Below, piece by piece: positions 12,240 to 24,854 of a DNA stretch of 64,000 nt. The stretch covers positions 5,651,001 to 5,715,000 of the forward strand of contig NC_134029.1 in NCBI RefSeq assembly GCF_964204645.1, written 5' to 3'. A program made the translations under genes and the position numbers. The stretch comes from Tubulanus polymorphus. Lineage: Eukaryota; Nemertea; Palaeonemertea; Tubulaniformes; Tubulanidae. How positions within the stretch are numbered: the stretch's first letter is position 1; every line of letters begins with the position of its first letter. Under the pieces are notes generated by a model. The model saw only the letters and a program-made list of their open reading frames with translations, did no database searches and was not told the DNA's origin.

Positions 12240-13145
12240 ATTTAAGAATATTCACGAAAACGCTGCTGACTTCCCTACCTACTAAGAGATATATACATAG
12301 AAGTTTACGCTATAATTGAAGCTTTGAAGAAGTGAGAGCCCGGCGTGCAAATTATCCTGAAGATCGATGGGCATCGGAATCAAGTATGCTAAAGCAGAAG
12401 TCAAAGTGGCAACAACGAATACCCCGGTGACCGTTACATGACTGTCGATTGGTGCATTTTCACCGATTTGTTTCCTGTAGCGCTGGAGCCGAAATGGCGA
12501 TTACTGAGCAATTTCACGATAATGATAACGTTGAAGACTGCTGTGAGTGTAGTGGGCAGTCTAAACAGATATATAGGTCCGAATATGAAAATGACGTAAC
12601 CGTCAGTTGCTAACGAATATTGACATCCATCGTTCTTCTCCGAGAAGCGCATCAGCTTGACAGACCCCGCCGTTCATAAGCGCCGCCGTGAGAAGTATTA
12701 ATCTGGCGAATCTTGGCGTGCAGATGATTTGGGCCGAAACAACACGATCATCAGTCTCTCAAACCCGATCACAACTACTGGCCAAGAACTAAAGAATACA
12801 CGAAACAAACGATATACTAAACTCGTCAAGTGAACACTGGGCAAGGCTTGACACGTTTATGGCCGGGATACCTCCGTCCATACTTGATAGATAGTACACA
12901 CTCAGCAAAAGGCAAAATCCGATCAAAGTGCCGAAATCTGAAAGAGCTAACGCGGCGAGATAATTAAAATACGAAATCATGACTAGAAAACTTAAAACGA
13001 CGGCTCCGAATGTGAATATAACAAACGAGGAAACTAGCCAAATAACCGGACTTCCGGGTCGGTTAGAAACGCTTGTGAGTATTAATGACGAGACGTAAGC
13101 AGGAAGCAAGCTTTCGCCTTTTACCGTAACCGAAGACGAATTCAT
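12240..13145 (-). pseudogene. Class A GPCR pseudogene
   Basis: Read on the minus strand, pieces of a seven-helix receptor appear in order but in different frames. They are an N-terminus with sequons starting at 13145; TM1 and TM2 (SYFNYLAALALSDFGTL); a TM3 end resembling VVVIGFERLMIVLF after a stop near 12790; TM5 (YLFRLPTTLTAVFNVIIIV) near 12.5 kb; and, after a further shift near 12440, TM6-TM7 ending in NYSVNFYVY. At least one in-frame stop and two frame changes break it, and a stop follows TM7 directly. The N-x-x-N-F-Y ending of TM7 resembles invertebrate FMRFamide-type receptors more than the intact receptor at 14.76 kb, so it is probably not a recent copy of that gene. Undetected introns could explain one of the breaks, but not obviously all. 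Confidence 0.6.
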
Positions 13146-13675
13146 CTAGTATCTAAACCTGTCACTGTCACTGTAAATGTAGTTATGTAGCACCATACAA
13201 CTCCTGCTTTTCAACCTATTCATGAGCGAAATTGCAGAAAATGAAAAAATCGATTTGAAATGAGTAAACATATTTTGCGACTATGTTCAGTTCATAAAAG
13301 CACATTGAAAGTCTGCTAGAAATAAGTCATTGTTAGATACAATATCAAATTTCATTCCTTCATTTCATTTCATTCCTCTCCGTTAAATTCTATATGGTCG
13401 ATTCTTCTCTAATTAAATCTCAAATTTCCACCCAACCCGCGCGACTTTCAGATATTCTAACTAATTGAAATAATTCAGATGGAAAGATGAAACCGTTTTT
13501 GTGTCAATTCGCGGAGCATGGGTCTTATCGCTTTAGACAATACAGTCTAACTTAATGTACAATAAAGATAATATATTTCCAATTCCGCCCATTAAAACAG
13601 CATTTCTTCTTTTGAAATGAGACATTGTTGAACTGTAGGAGAACTGATGACCGCTTTGAGCGCGGACCAACCGTA

Positions 13676-13775
13676 CACGGGTGCCAAATGGGCTCGTGCC
13701 TGTTTGGCCCAACCAAAAACGAGCCTAATTTTAGCACGGTTTAAATCATTGCGTGTGTATAGTATTGCAACTGGT
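13676..13775 (+). repeat. Dispersed repeat fragment (copy 1)
   Basis: CACGGGTGCCAAATGGGCTC followed by GTGCCTGTTTGGCCCAACC recurs, inverted and diverged, at about 61.40-61.50 kb. Shared blocks continue to AAATCATTGCG. A looser relative (TTTGGCCCGGATCAAAT) is seen near 14.11 kb. The family is unknown; no coding capacity is seen. Confidence 0.45.
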
Positions 13776-14762
13776 TCCGGAAGTGGCGCAATTCGCTTCG
13801 TCACGAATACTAATTATCAAGGCTAACTAGAAGATAAGAGTCGACCTTCGTAATCTGTGCATTTAAATTGGTTATAAGATTTTTCACTTGATTCCCTATT
13901 ATAAATCCTTGCTCACATGTTTACCAATATCTAACTATGTATCTACGTACTGTACGACGTAGATAATCTATTTCTTTTTATGTACTGCAACACTCGATTT
14001 GTCTTTCGTATTAAGACCACGAGCGTGTCGAATAAAGTTAAGTATATTTAGATTAAATACGCGGCATTGTTTAGCATTGAGCAAGCGGTTTACGTGTGAA
14101 CACGCGATCTGGTCCAATTTGGCCCGGATCAAATCGCCTCCGTGTGATCGAGGCTCCGATCTTTCAGCCAGATTTGCTGCACAATTCGGTTGCCAAAACA
14201 TTTCAGTTAGTTCGTCTGCTGCTATGTACGGAAGCGTACACAAACAAAACATAAATATGGCGACTTCTCGAGTAGGAACGCGACAACTTGAGGCCCTTTA
14301 TCGCTTCCGTAGCTATGACTTAGCGCGGCACTTTGTTTCGTCAACGCGGAGAGAATCTGGCGTCATTCGATCGTATCGGAAATAAGTCTGCATGATCAGT
14401 TGGATACTGTAAGCGGATGTAAGCTACACACGTGTTATTAGTTATAAAGCGGATTATATGCTAAAACTATTTATTTATAAGACAATATCTGTGGAAAGCC
14501 AAATAGCCGGTCAACATATTGCGACCGAGCTGAATCTTAGCGAGATAAATCGCCTAAAATTGCGAAAATCTCAAAGGGAGGAACATAGATGAGGACGATT
14601 GCAGCGACACAAGTTTCGGCATTTCTACGCATCTGTACAATTTATTGCTGTATTCATCAAACGGATATTAAATAGTACTTTTGAAGAAGTTAATGTTGAT
14701 GTTTATAGTGTGTTTTGATTTCTCTAAGCTATTGCAAACGGTACAAGTATCATTGAATTACA

Positions 14763-15175
14763 ATGGCGCACAACAGCACGGCTGCAACGGAATATACTAA
14801 CTTGAATAATTCGGCAGATCACTGCAAAAACAGTTCTTGTCATTCGATAAAAAATTCACCGCTCGCCATGGCAGAAATGATAGGAATTGCGGTTGCTTTC
14901 ATAGTCGTCGGAGTGATCGGAATCGTCGGTAATTTGCTAGTTATTTACGCCATTCTATCGGACAAAAAGATGCGTAGTTCGGCGACAAATTTGTTCATAA
15001 TGAACTTGGCAATTGCCGATCTGATGTTAATGATATTCACAGTCCCAGAGATCGTTATGTTTCTGATTAATGACGGTTGGATGATGGGTCTGGTCATGTG
15101 TAAACTGGAACGATTCGTGCTCGTTTTGGCTGCTTATTCTTCCGTTCTAACTCTAGTGTCCGTCTGTGTAGAAAG
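14763..15175 (+). CDS. Class A neuropeptide-type GPCR, exon 1 (N-terminus to ERY)
   Basis: First coding exon of a 378-aa receptor. The extracellular N-terminus carries sequons at N4, N15 and N23 and a Cys21/Cys26 pair. TM1 includes GN at 56-57, TM2 has NLAIAD with D86, TM3 begins with C113, and the exon ends inside the Arg codon of E137-R138-Y139. The donor AG|GTAAGT starts at 15176 (two bases of the Arg codon in this exon). The start is the first ATG in frame and gives a normal N-terminal length. As a membrane receptor it should couple a peptide ligand to G proteins. The ERYVAIVYPIKA junction resembles TRH-receptor and ghrelin/neuromedin-type receptors, but the ligand cannot be named from sequence. 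Confidence 0.88.
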
Positions 15176-16820
15176 GTAAGTTAGAAATGCGTAAGCGCTC
15201 GCTAGTATACGGGAAGTAAAGTTGAACTTTCTTCCAGTTGTCAGTAACCGGTTCCACTGTCGAAACTCGAAATATGACCTACCTGGGCTCACTTATACAT
15301 TTGTTATATCTAATCTAATAGATTAAGAATAGTAACAGAAATTCGAAATATCAATCGTTTTGGTAAGATATCCTTTACTCTTACATAAAGGATATTTTTT
15401 GGTTGTTTATATGTTTTCTCGTTGACATTCAAACGTTCAAACATTGACAACGTTCTTAATATGGAAAATTCTCATGTCATCGTGAAAAATGTCCTATGCA
15501 TTGTCGTCCCAGTGTGCATGAATTAACATGAATGTACACCAAAATTTGACAACACAGTTACATCGATGCCCTCCCAAACGACCTTTTTAGCCTATATACA
15601 GTCTACAAGCTTTAATATATCTACGGTGTTCAAAAACGAATGCAGTGAATTCTAATCTCAACAAAAATGCTCACAAAATAGTTTTTTTATCTATAACTAT
15701 ATATAAATGGAACAGATTCATTTAGATTACATTCGCGATATAATACCACTGTCTGTTTGTAGATACTCAAAGTGTCCCAAGATTTCGCAAAAGGTTTTGC
15801 TTTTTTGGGATGATTCATTAGTAGTTCCATCGTCTGGTATTAATTTTTCTGTGATTTCCAGATGACTTTAACGTCAAAACTTTCAAGATGGCTTTTTAAC
15901 ATTTCTTTCAAGATAACGTCACTCACAGCTTTGACTTTCTCTTCTTGTTACTGGAATCAATTCCGAGTAAAGATTCACGTAACATATACATGTATGCCGG
16001 TATAAATGTTATTCGTCTATAAATAGAAGTTCCTCGAGTAGAAGTGTTAATACCCATAACAAAGCAGTCTCTGATGGGGACTGAATGTGTGTAGAATACA
16101 TCACTCACGTTTAGTTTTATAGCCATCTATAATTTGAAAAAAAAATTCTCGAAGCAACATCGCGGTAACGATTACCGTTTTCATTTCACAAAAGAGTTTT
16201 TAAAGAACGTTGTGTTTATTGTGTTATTTGTACAGAAAGCCGTCATATTTGCAGATATTGAAAATAATATCGAATTTCGAAAATACAAAAAGGAAATATT
16301 GTCGTTGTCATAATAAAGCGTAAGAGTGCGCTTACAGCTATGCTAACTGGAAACCACTCGTTAAAACCAGACTTAACTATACTTCCGAGTATAGTGTTGA
16401 ATATTAGACGTCCCTAATGAGGAAAAAGCGATGATGGGTCCCATAGGCTATATGGAAAACATACCGTCATACATATTGATAAATGATCGAATGCATTTTA
16501 TACGTTAAGCACCATCACGTATCAAGCCACCCATAGGGCAATGTATTCGTTGGTTCATGCATGTTTGCAATAATCATTTTGACTGATACTCCCAAGATCC
16601 TACCGATCATTCGTGGTAGTCATGGTTATACCTTAACGATGAATTTAATGAAAATGTAAATACAATTCCATTTCGTGTTAACTCACGTTTTACCTTTCCA
16701 TAGTTGTCTAATAAGATTTGAATATTTCATTGTATCTACTCGTTAAACTATCGATTCATTCGTTTAAGAGTTGGTGGTTAAACCGAACAACGGTTGTATT
16801 GAAGTAGTTAAACGAAACTC

Positions 16821-16925
16821 TGCTGTGGCAATCGAGGATTCACCGGGTGTGCTAGTCGGTTTTCCACGCGTAGATTTAATCACTCAAATTCAATTAAAAC
16901 CCATTAAAATCAACACTTATTCACT
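16821..16925 (+). repeat. Dispersed repeat D, copy 1 (short)
   Basis: CTGTGGCAATCGAGGATTC leads into a CACCGGGTGTGCTAGTCGG block and an AT-rich tail with CAATTAAAAC. It matches the starts of the copies at 22.2, 27.1 and 50.0 kb but lacks the second GAGGATCC half of the head. Confidence 0.55.
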
Positions 16926-17904
16926 ATCGAATGGCAGGTGCATCACGAAGGGGCTCTAAAGGTCCTCAGATTGCATGCGGAACCTTCTTATGATGAATCC
17001 GCCCTTTAGTTTCGTTATAGGGTGTAATGACACGATATACGATATAACATTGACATAACATGTCAATGTTTTATGAAAAATTTATCTTAATCTATCAAAA
17101 ATCCGAATTTTCGATTGTTAACATCGTTTTCTGGACTGATCTTTAGTGTTTTAGTGTTCAGTGTTTTAATAAATTTTAACTCGTCGCCGATATTTAAAAT
17201 CACGTTGTAGTTATTTGATAGTGGCATTGAGACTTTTACAGCAGCTATAAAGTATAATATACTATTTCTGATTTACATCGTCAAAAGTTTCAGCAATGAT
17301 CTGTATATACCCCCCATACATAACAACTCGTTCGCCTCGTTAATTGCTGAAAGATAAGTATCACTTAAGCTTAATATTTGCACAAACCGCCTCGTTGATC
17401 TTCCCAGGAAGGTGCTTCACAGCACTCATTCCTGGAAACTAAAAAATCCGTCTATATCACTAACATGCAGTGACGTATCTACAAATACCTCGATATAAAA
17501 GTTTGATATTACATGGAAATCAACTGTCCCCTTCCCACATCCCCTCGAAATAGAACATCCGAATATGTACATTATTCTATATTCTACGAAGGAGGCTTTG
17601 TCTCAGTGATTTTTACTAGATAAGATGTTAGGTATTGCTTTGGTGATGAGACTTCAATGACTGTTGTCGTTCAACATTCTATCTACATAAGCTCATTAAA
17701 CTAACGGCTACTAACGGCGATCCTCTTTTTAACAGCGGAATTATCATGCCAATCTTTAGTCCATCTTCTGCCAAATTCTTGCGTCAGAGCTGTATATCTC
17801 CAAACGCGCAAAGGGGTGGCTCGCAGTTATGTTCCAGTTTTTCAAATTTTGGGCGATCAACAGCTAAACCACATTATACAAGAAGAAGCAGATGTGCATG
17901 ATAT

Positions 17905-17943
17905 TGTGTGCGTGTGCGTGTGCGTGTGCGTGTGCGTGTGCGT
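17905..17943. repeat. (TGTGCG)n simple repeat
   Basis: About six consecutive GTGTGC/GTGCGT units, near-perfect, inside the GPCR intron. Confidence 0.85.
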
Positions 17944-20900
17944 ATGATTTCCATGAGTGCCAGGGCCATGTTTTATCAATACAAGTTTGTAACTTCTTTC
18001 GGTGTCCATCGACTTGAATTACATTACCTTGTTATCACCATGTAATCTTCTAATGTATTTAATACGTGAATAAAGAATTGTAAAAAAATAGACAATATAT
18101 GATTAGTTAGTTTATCATGAACCTCACTCATTCACCCGATGAAGCTACTATAGGACCTACACTAGTAGCGAAAGCTCGTACTTCAAATAGATCTAGTTAA
18201 ACATTAAAGTACTATCCGTCTCGTTGTATTTATAATGAACGTCATTTCTGTTTGCCTAATGTCATTTCTTCTCCTAACAAAGATCAGAATGTGAAATGAA
18301 TAAGTTGATAGACCCAAAACTTGTCAGTGATTCCGTTGAAGAAGAACCAAGAAAACTAATCCTATTAACTGCGGAATGTTTGTGCACATGGTGCACATGG
18401 AGCCAGATGAAAACTTTGATACGGCGAAAATTCCTTCTAATTGAAGTTTCTTTTCTGATGAGGGCACGTCAGGTAAATGAAACGTTACGATAATCGATTG
18501 TTAGTGTGTGTGCCTCTCGTTCATTGCGAGACTTGTCATTCAGAAACAAAACGAACGCAGCGATGCTACGACACGCTTGGCAACCATCGCAAGTACCGCT
18601 CGTTCTGATATAGTTTCTCGGATTCCACCTTACACCACACTCTTCGATTCATCCAATCTTCGATGAAGAGACGCCGTAATTAAAAGAAGAATGATACAAT
18701 TTCAATATTCGAACAGGTAGAAACAATGTTTCAATCCTGAATCACCTCAGATCGAAGGCCGTATCAACTTCATCGTTATTATTTCGAATCTTTCTTTATT
18801 GAGAAAATTATTTGATAATGAAACATGTAGGAATATCAAAATGAAATATGATGGGAATACAGTGGCAAAAAGTTAGTACATGTGATGAAAAATTTCAGCT
18901 TGTCCAGAGTGATTTTTCTAATGTCAGCTCCCGGCCTCACAAACTTTTTCCCTCGAGAAAAGCTGCCAATGAATTACGCGTCAATCATTACGCGTCCTAT
19001 CAACCCTTTTATCTACTGGCCCGCGTTGTTATATTCCCCATAGATGTCGACAAGATAGTCGTTAAAAAGTATCGGACACGTAAGGCTAATTCGTTCATTC
19101 ACATCAGACTGATGGATTCACTGATTGATTCACCGAGACAGATGGACGTTGATGAACTCTTAGACCGAGTCACCTGGTTTTTTTTAGTGCGTCCCCGTCG
19201 AGTCATTGCTAAGCGCTAGGACCTGGTTGACAGCCATATTTATTGCTTGGTCGTCGATCTTCCTTCTATTTCCCAAACGTAGTACAAACTACGTATCTCA
19301 ACGCTTTTACTAGTAGTACATGTTACGTAAATAGTTAGATTGCCGAACATAGTTGTATTCCTGGGCTCGTAACTTGAAAATTACGGAGGCAAAGTTAAGA
19401 TTAAAATCCGGCAGGTACTTGTTCTCAGAGCATTGCCAAACGCGTTTTCATTTAATAATGCATGATCATTCGTGCCAATTTTGTTTCTACTCTTCGTACC
19501 GGCAATTTTCTCGTGACGGCAGTTTCGATTTGCGGCTAATCTCGCGTATTCTTTTTCAATAATGCGATGAAAACAGCCTTCCGAACGAACACGTATCGCT
19601 CGAGCTGTGAGTTCGGAATTTAAGTCGTTACGAATTAGTAATATCATGCGTCATTCTTCTCGCTCAGTTTAACCTGTCAGCGCACGGCACCGAAGCGTTC
19701 AATTATGAATTGCAGTAACGACAGAAATTCGATAACAAATAGAGACAGTAACTAGATATATTTTTAGCAGGTAAAACGCCCAGAGTGTCATTGATCCGAT
19801 TGATAGTTGATTGGCCATGGGAGTTTATACGTGATTCACGCGAAAAGTTGTTGCGTGTTTCTACATGAAGAATTTGAGAACGGACAAAAATTTCTGATTA
19901 TGTTTGCACAATCACTGACATAAGAAATAGTAAAATATCTCAATAGATTTGGTAACATCGTTTAGGTACTGCCCTCGCTCTTTATATTTGCTGTAACTCC
20001 TGTAAATATGTTATCTTTTAGATTTTATCGCGTAATTCTTGTAAATTTTATCCTGTGAAATCTATTGTCTTTTTTCATCCTTTATTGCGTTTTATGTACT
20101 TCCATGTTTTATTGTAAAACTATCTCAGTCGCAAAAAAGAATTGAAATGATTTGGATTGAATTATTCCGGTGTTTATGAAGAATCGGACACATTTCCACT
20201 AGTTAGCATAGCTTCATGTTTCCTGCACTTGGAAAATCGTAATCACATAAGATCTTTTCCTTCTTTAGAACTTAATCTAATGAGTACATCAAGATCCAAT
20301 GTTTTGGTCTTTCGAATTGATCAGTTAAGTCATACGTCAAGCGATCGCTACTTAGCTTCAAATGTCTGCTTCTGCAACAAAGTAACTTTTTTTTTGTTTT
20401 GAAAGTGCAGCGTAAAAGGCAGAAGTCTCCTGGGAATTTCTGTAATTATCGTCTCGGAAAGATGAAAAAACTTGTGGTCTTCTAGGAAATATTTGTTATC
20501 TCTTTCTATTTTCTCTTTTAAACGTCGAGCTTTGTGAGGAGTAGCTCTCTGATAGATTGATGGCGATTTGTTTTTACATTTCCATTCAATTTTTATTGCA
20601 CAATAAATCCGAAGAGAGGTTCACAAACGCACACGAACAACTTGGCTAAAATGGAACGATTAATTTCGCCAGCTCATCGATTCTAAATAGATGTCTATTG
20701 AAGCACTTAAACATTTAATAAAAACGGTAACTCGAAGCCTCAAGTGCTCACACGCAAGAAACCGTTCTATTCATGTGCATCTTATGAATGTCCTTAGGAC
20801 AAAATAACCAATTTTTGAATTTAGGTGTAAGTCGTAAGAAATGATTACAATTTTATCTTTCCAATATCTATCAAAGGATACCGCCGAAAGCCGAACAAGA

Positions 20901-21919
20901 ATCTTCTTATTCTACCTAAATTCCTAAATTCCATCGTTCCAATTGTTTCTAAGGAATACAGGCAATATTCTCATGAATGGTATTTCCACCCAGATGAATT
21001 AATAGTGAAATGAATTTTCTGAATAGAGGGAGGCGATAATTGCGAATCTTAAGCTATGTAATTGTCTTAAAGTATACACGTTAATAATGATATCGGTATA
21101 ATAAACGCAAAACATACAGCAATGAAACGAAGTTTTTCCCGTCAATATTACACAAACAGCTACGTGAGCGCTTGAATTAATGAATAAATGAAAGAGAACA
21201 AAAGGCAAATAATTTTTAATCATGCTTGCGGCTATGTTAAAAACATCTTTATTCATAACCAGAAATTGGAGAAAATAGCTTCCGTTTTTCTCCGGCATTA
21301 GGCATCGCATTCTTTTGTTCAGTATAAGAACTGAATATTCAGTTACCGCACGTTGTTAGAAAAAAAAGTTTATTGAGGAACCATAGACCTTGTCGGAAGA
21401 CCTGTAAGTCGGTCAACTTTCTTACCCAGAACGCACCTAGAGCTTTTACGGCTATCCTTTTTATAAGAAAGCTTAAAGGTTTGAATTAGGAAGCGACAAA
21501 AAGGGCTTATTTACATTGGAGTTGTAACGGAGCTTTTATCGAAGCTTCGTTCATTTTTCATATCGATTTTCGAAAGAGCGCACGATAAACCCGGTAATGA
21601 AATCATAACGAACGCTACATAAAACCGATCGGGTATCCTACGAATTCGCAATATTAGTTTTACGAGAATTTTTACTATCGACGATCGCCGCATCTGAAAC
21701 AGTAACGCCATATTTGGCGTACGGGAATTTATTGGCAATAAAGTCGGGTATGTTTCACGCAGACTCATCGATTACTAATTAGTTTGGCTTTAAACGGACG
21801 ACCGGATGTGGCCAGTATCGCAGCGGAGCAGACGAGAAAACGGTGTCGCATGATAAACGAGGTCCTGGAGGAATGGTGGCGTTTCATGAACTGGCGTTTT
21901 AGATCCAAAATTGCCGGAA

Positions 21920-21943
21920 TAATTGATTGATTGATTGATTGAT
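21920..21943. repeat. (ATTG)n simple repeat
   Basis: Five to six perfect ATTG units in the GPCR intron. Confidence 0.8.
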
Positions 21944-22210
21944 CAGCAAAAACCTCGACTCAAGAGATTTAAGTGGCCACTACGTGCAATATACCGTGTT
22001 TCGGAATCTCGAAGGGTCCTAACGACAAATAGCCATTAGTTTTAGGCGGTGTGAATATTCCTATTTCTGACACGAACACCGCTGCTGAAAATGTCACAGC
22101 GTCACAGTTTTAATACTCCTCAGGTTTATAATACTGTGCGTCTTTTGGTGTATACAGATTTGGTGTTTACGGGCTACATTGGATGGACAATGGGATCCTG
22201 CGCGTGAACC

Positions 22211-22675
22211 TCATGTGGCAATCGAGGGTTCCACTTATGGCAAGCGAGGATCCACCAGGTTCGCTAGAAGTAAATCGGTCTTCCGCGTTCGATTTCTGCT
22301 ACATTTCATTAAAACTGAATTAATTTAACTTTTTCTTAAATAAATCAATAAAAACTATTTCGATACCTGAGTAGAAAATATGAATTTATTGTACATTTGG
22401 TGGGTCCTGTGATGATATATAGATTCGGGAGTCTAAAAGTACAGTTCAAAGTTGTAGAACTTATGAACAACGTAAGGTTACAATTACGATTACGATTTTA
22501 TTTACACTCCAACAATTTCCATGGTATATGGAGGAAAAATATTACACTTATACATACAAATATTAACAAAACAACACTTAAGTGATAAAAATTTAAAGAA
22601 TAACGTAACAAAATGTATATTCTTTAACTATTAATTAAGACTATTGGGATAGCTGGTGTTGCTGCCCCCATTGAT
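22211..22675 (+). repeat. Dispersed repeat D, copy 2 (longest)
   Basis: The head TGTGGCAATCGAGGGTTCC is followed by an imperfect internal duplicate (GGCAAGCGAGGATCCACC), then AGGTTCGCTAG. An AT-rich body contains AATAAATCAATAAAAACT, then GGTCCTGTGATGATATATAG and GAGTCTAAAA. The end resembles copy 4 (GATAGCTGGTGTTGCTGCCC followed by CCATTGA). No ORF of note, so it is probably a non-autonomous mobile element. Confidence 0.6.
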
Positions 22676-24395
22676 ACTAGCATTATAATCGGATTGATTG
22701 AATAAATGAACACTTTCTAGCCCAGGAAATTCATTTTCTACTCCTTAATGAAGTGTCTTTAGGAAAATATATCGGTCTAATGGAGAAAATATTCATGGTG
22801 TATGGTTTGATTAACTTTGTGGTGACTGATTTCATTTGAAAGTACATGCGTTTACCCCATATAGGGCCATCTAACCTCGAGCAAGCGAAGCTATTAAGTC
22901 TACAACATCGGTACCTGTAGCATAAAGCGAGCCTAATTACCCTATTTCGATGCAGTTTCCTTGAATTACCATTTCAATCTAGTACCACGGTGTCCGCAAA
23001 AGCGTAAAGTAAATGCAGTTTCAACAATCGTTCAGTCGTGATGATGATGAACAATCTTTTCATGCGGCACCTCGTCGGGTCGGTTTTCTACGAGGAAATA
23101 ACCGTAACCACTTGAGTCATTCTCACGATTTTTTCCGTGGTCGGAACAATTTTACAAGAGGCCTGCTTTACTGTCTGCACAGTGAGCCCATGTTTTGGCA
23201 TATACTCGGCAAATTCGTAAATTGAATGACTTACATCGGCTATGAATACGTGCTGTTGCTGGTAAATGCATTTCAACTTGACATACGTATTCCTGTCGTC
23301 GAATTGATGTCCTACTTAAAGCCGACAGGTTTATATCAATCACTACTATTAAGCTGGATTTAAATTCAAACTCAATTTACCAAACGACAGTTTTCGGCCA
23401 TTCTTCGTAAGATTGATTCGGGAATTTCGAGTGACTTAAGCACCTTTCAATTAACGTCGCATTTCCGACTGAAATACGTTTCGTTCAGATCAAAAATGAA
23501 CAGGAAACATTTTCGTTCGTGCTCGGAAGCCGTATAGCGGAAAAATTTAAGCCGTCAGTAAAATCACTAAATCAATCACACACTTAAACGAACTGGTGTT
23601 TGGAGCAACAAATCAAATTTTGTCAACGATCTATTGACCATTATTCAAGCAATGTGCGTAATCCGTGGATTGAAAAAGTTATTGATCAAAATCATCAATG
23701 AAAACCGATCTAATGATTTCGTATCGGAAATCGATTATGAATAGGTTCAATCCTCGGATCATAAACTAAATTTCAATGAGTCGATACACAGATAACCACC
23801 AAAGAAATTGTCGTTCTCAAACCGATACGCTTTTTATGCCCATGTCGTTTTGACTAAACCGGCGGAAGGATCGAGAAGGAATGTACGTATGTACTTTAAG
23901 AACGACGTCCAAAGAAATATCCAAACGTTGTCAACTATCGATTTTTCATCCTCATCACAGCCTGTAGCGCATCTGAAGGAGATTTATTCATTTGCGCGAG
24001 TCTTCACTTCTTGCAAGGGGGCTTAAAGTCGTGGAAAAATCTGTCAAGTTTCTTCAGTATATCCCATGATAGCAATTTCGTCTATTCCCCTAAAGGTCTG
24101 AATTCGTCAATGCAAAGTTCGACTTCCGAATATTCTCGACCACCTCCCCGGGTGGCTTCTTTTTAGTAGCCCGTGGAGGTTCCCAAAGGAACCATGTCCG
24201 ATCGGATCCGTCTATGTCGCTGTCACTCGAGTCGTGGCTGCAATTCTTATTCTAGATTCTTGATTCATCACGCATGTTTCACTTTCTGTATTACATGGGG
24301 TGACTTGAATTAATAAAATCGTAGTTTTCTCCTCACAAGACCTTCGATGTCGATGTAGATGTAATAGGAACAGAAGAATTCCTTTATATTCAAAT

Positions 24396-24854
24396 AGATC
24401 CTATGGTGGCTGAAAAGGGCCATAGCGTAAAATTCTTGGTATGTAAATGAGGGCACCAGAACGCCAGAACGCCAAAACGAAAAACAAACGTCCAATTTTC
24501 TCTGAAAGTTCGTTTTGGCGCGCCAAAACAAAGATTATTTCGTTTTGGCGCCCAGCCAAAACAAGCATTTAACCACAGTTAAATAATTTTTCAATTTGGC
24601 GCGTTGATCCTGTGTGTAATTTGCATAAATTTGCATATATAGAATTACTTTACGTGGTTGAGAGTTCGTTTTGGCGGGGGTGCCAAAACGGAATATTCTT
24701 TGTTTTGGCGCGCCAAAACGAACTTTCAGAGAAAATTGGACGTTTTAGAGAAATTTCGACGTTTTTCGTTGTGTTGGCGTTCTGACGTTCTGACGCCCTT
24801 ATTTACATACCAGGAATTTTACGCTATGTCCCTTATCAACCACCATATAGATCT
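24396..24854. repeat. Foldback / long inverted-repeat element
   Basis: Two arms of roughly 130-150 bases are near reverse complements. The left arm begins AGATCCTATGGTGG and contains GCGTAAAATTCTTGGTATG. The right arm ends CCACCATATAGATCT and contains CATACCAGGAATTTTACGC. Each inner arm carries the perfect palindrome TTTTGGCGCGCCAAAA next to AACTTTCAGAGAAAATTGG or its complement. The centre (about 24545-24700) is AT-rich. Both arms translate to the same peptide on opposite strands (FWRAKTNFQRKLDV), as expected for an inverted repeat and not evidence of a gene. It looks like a MITE or foldback transposon. Confidence 0.75.

Noticed and set aside
13968-14385. Overlapping ORFs on both strands (128 and 94 codons)
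   Set aside because: No domain, an overlapping mirror ORF and repeat-like words. The sequence looks like a repeat and not a gene.
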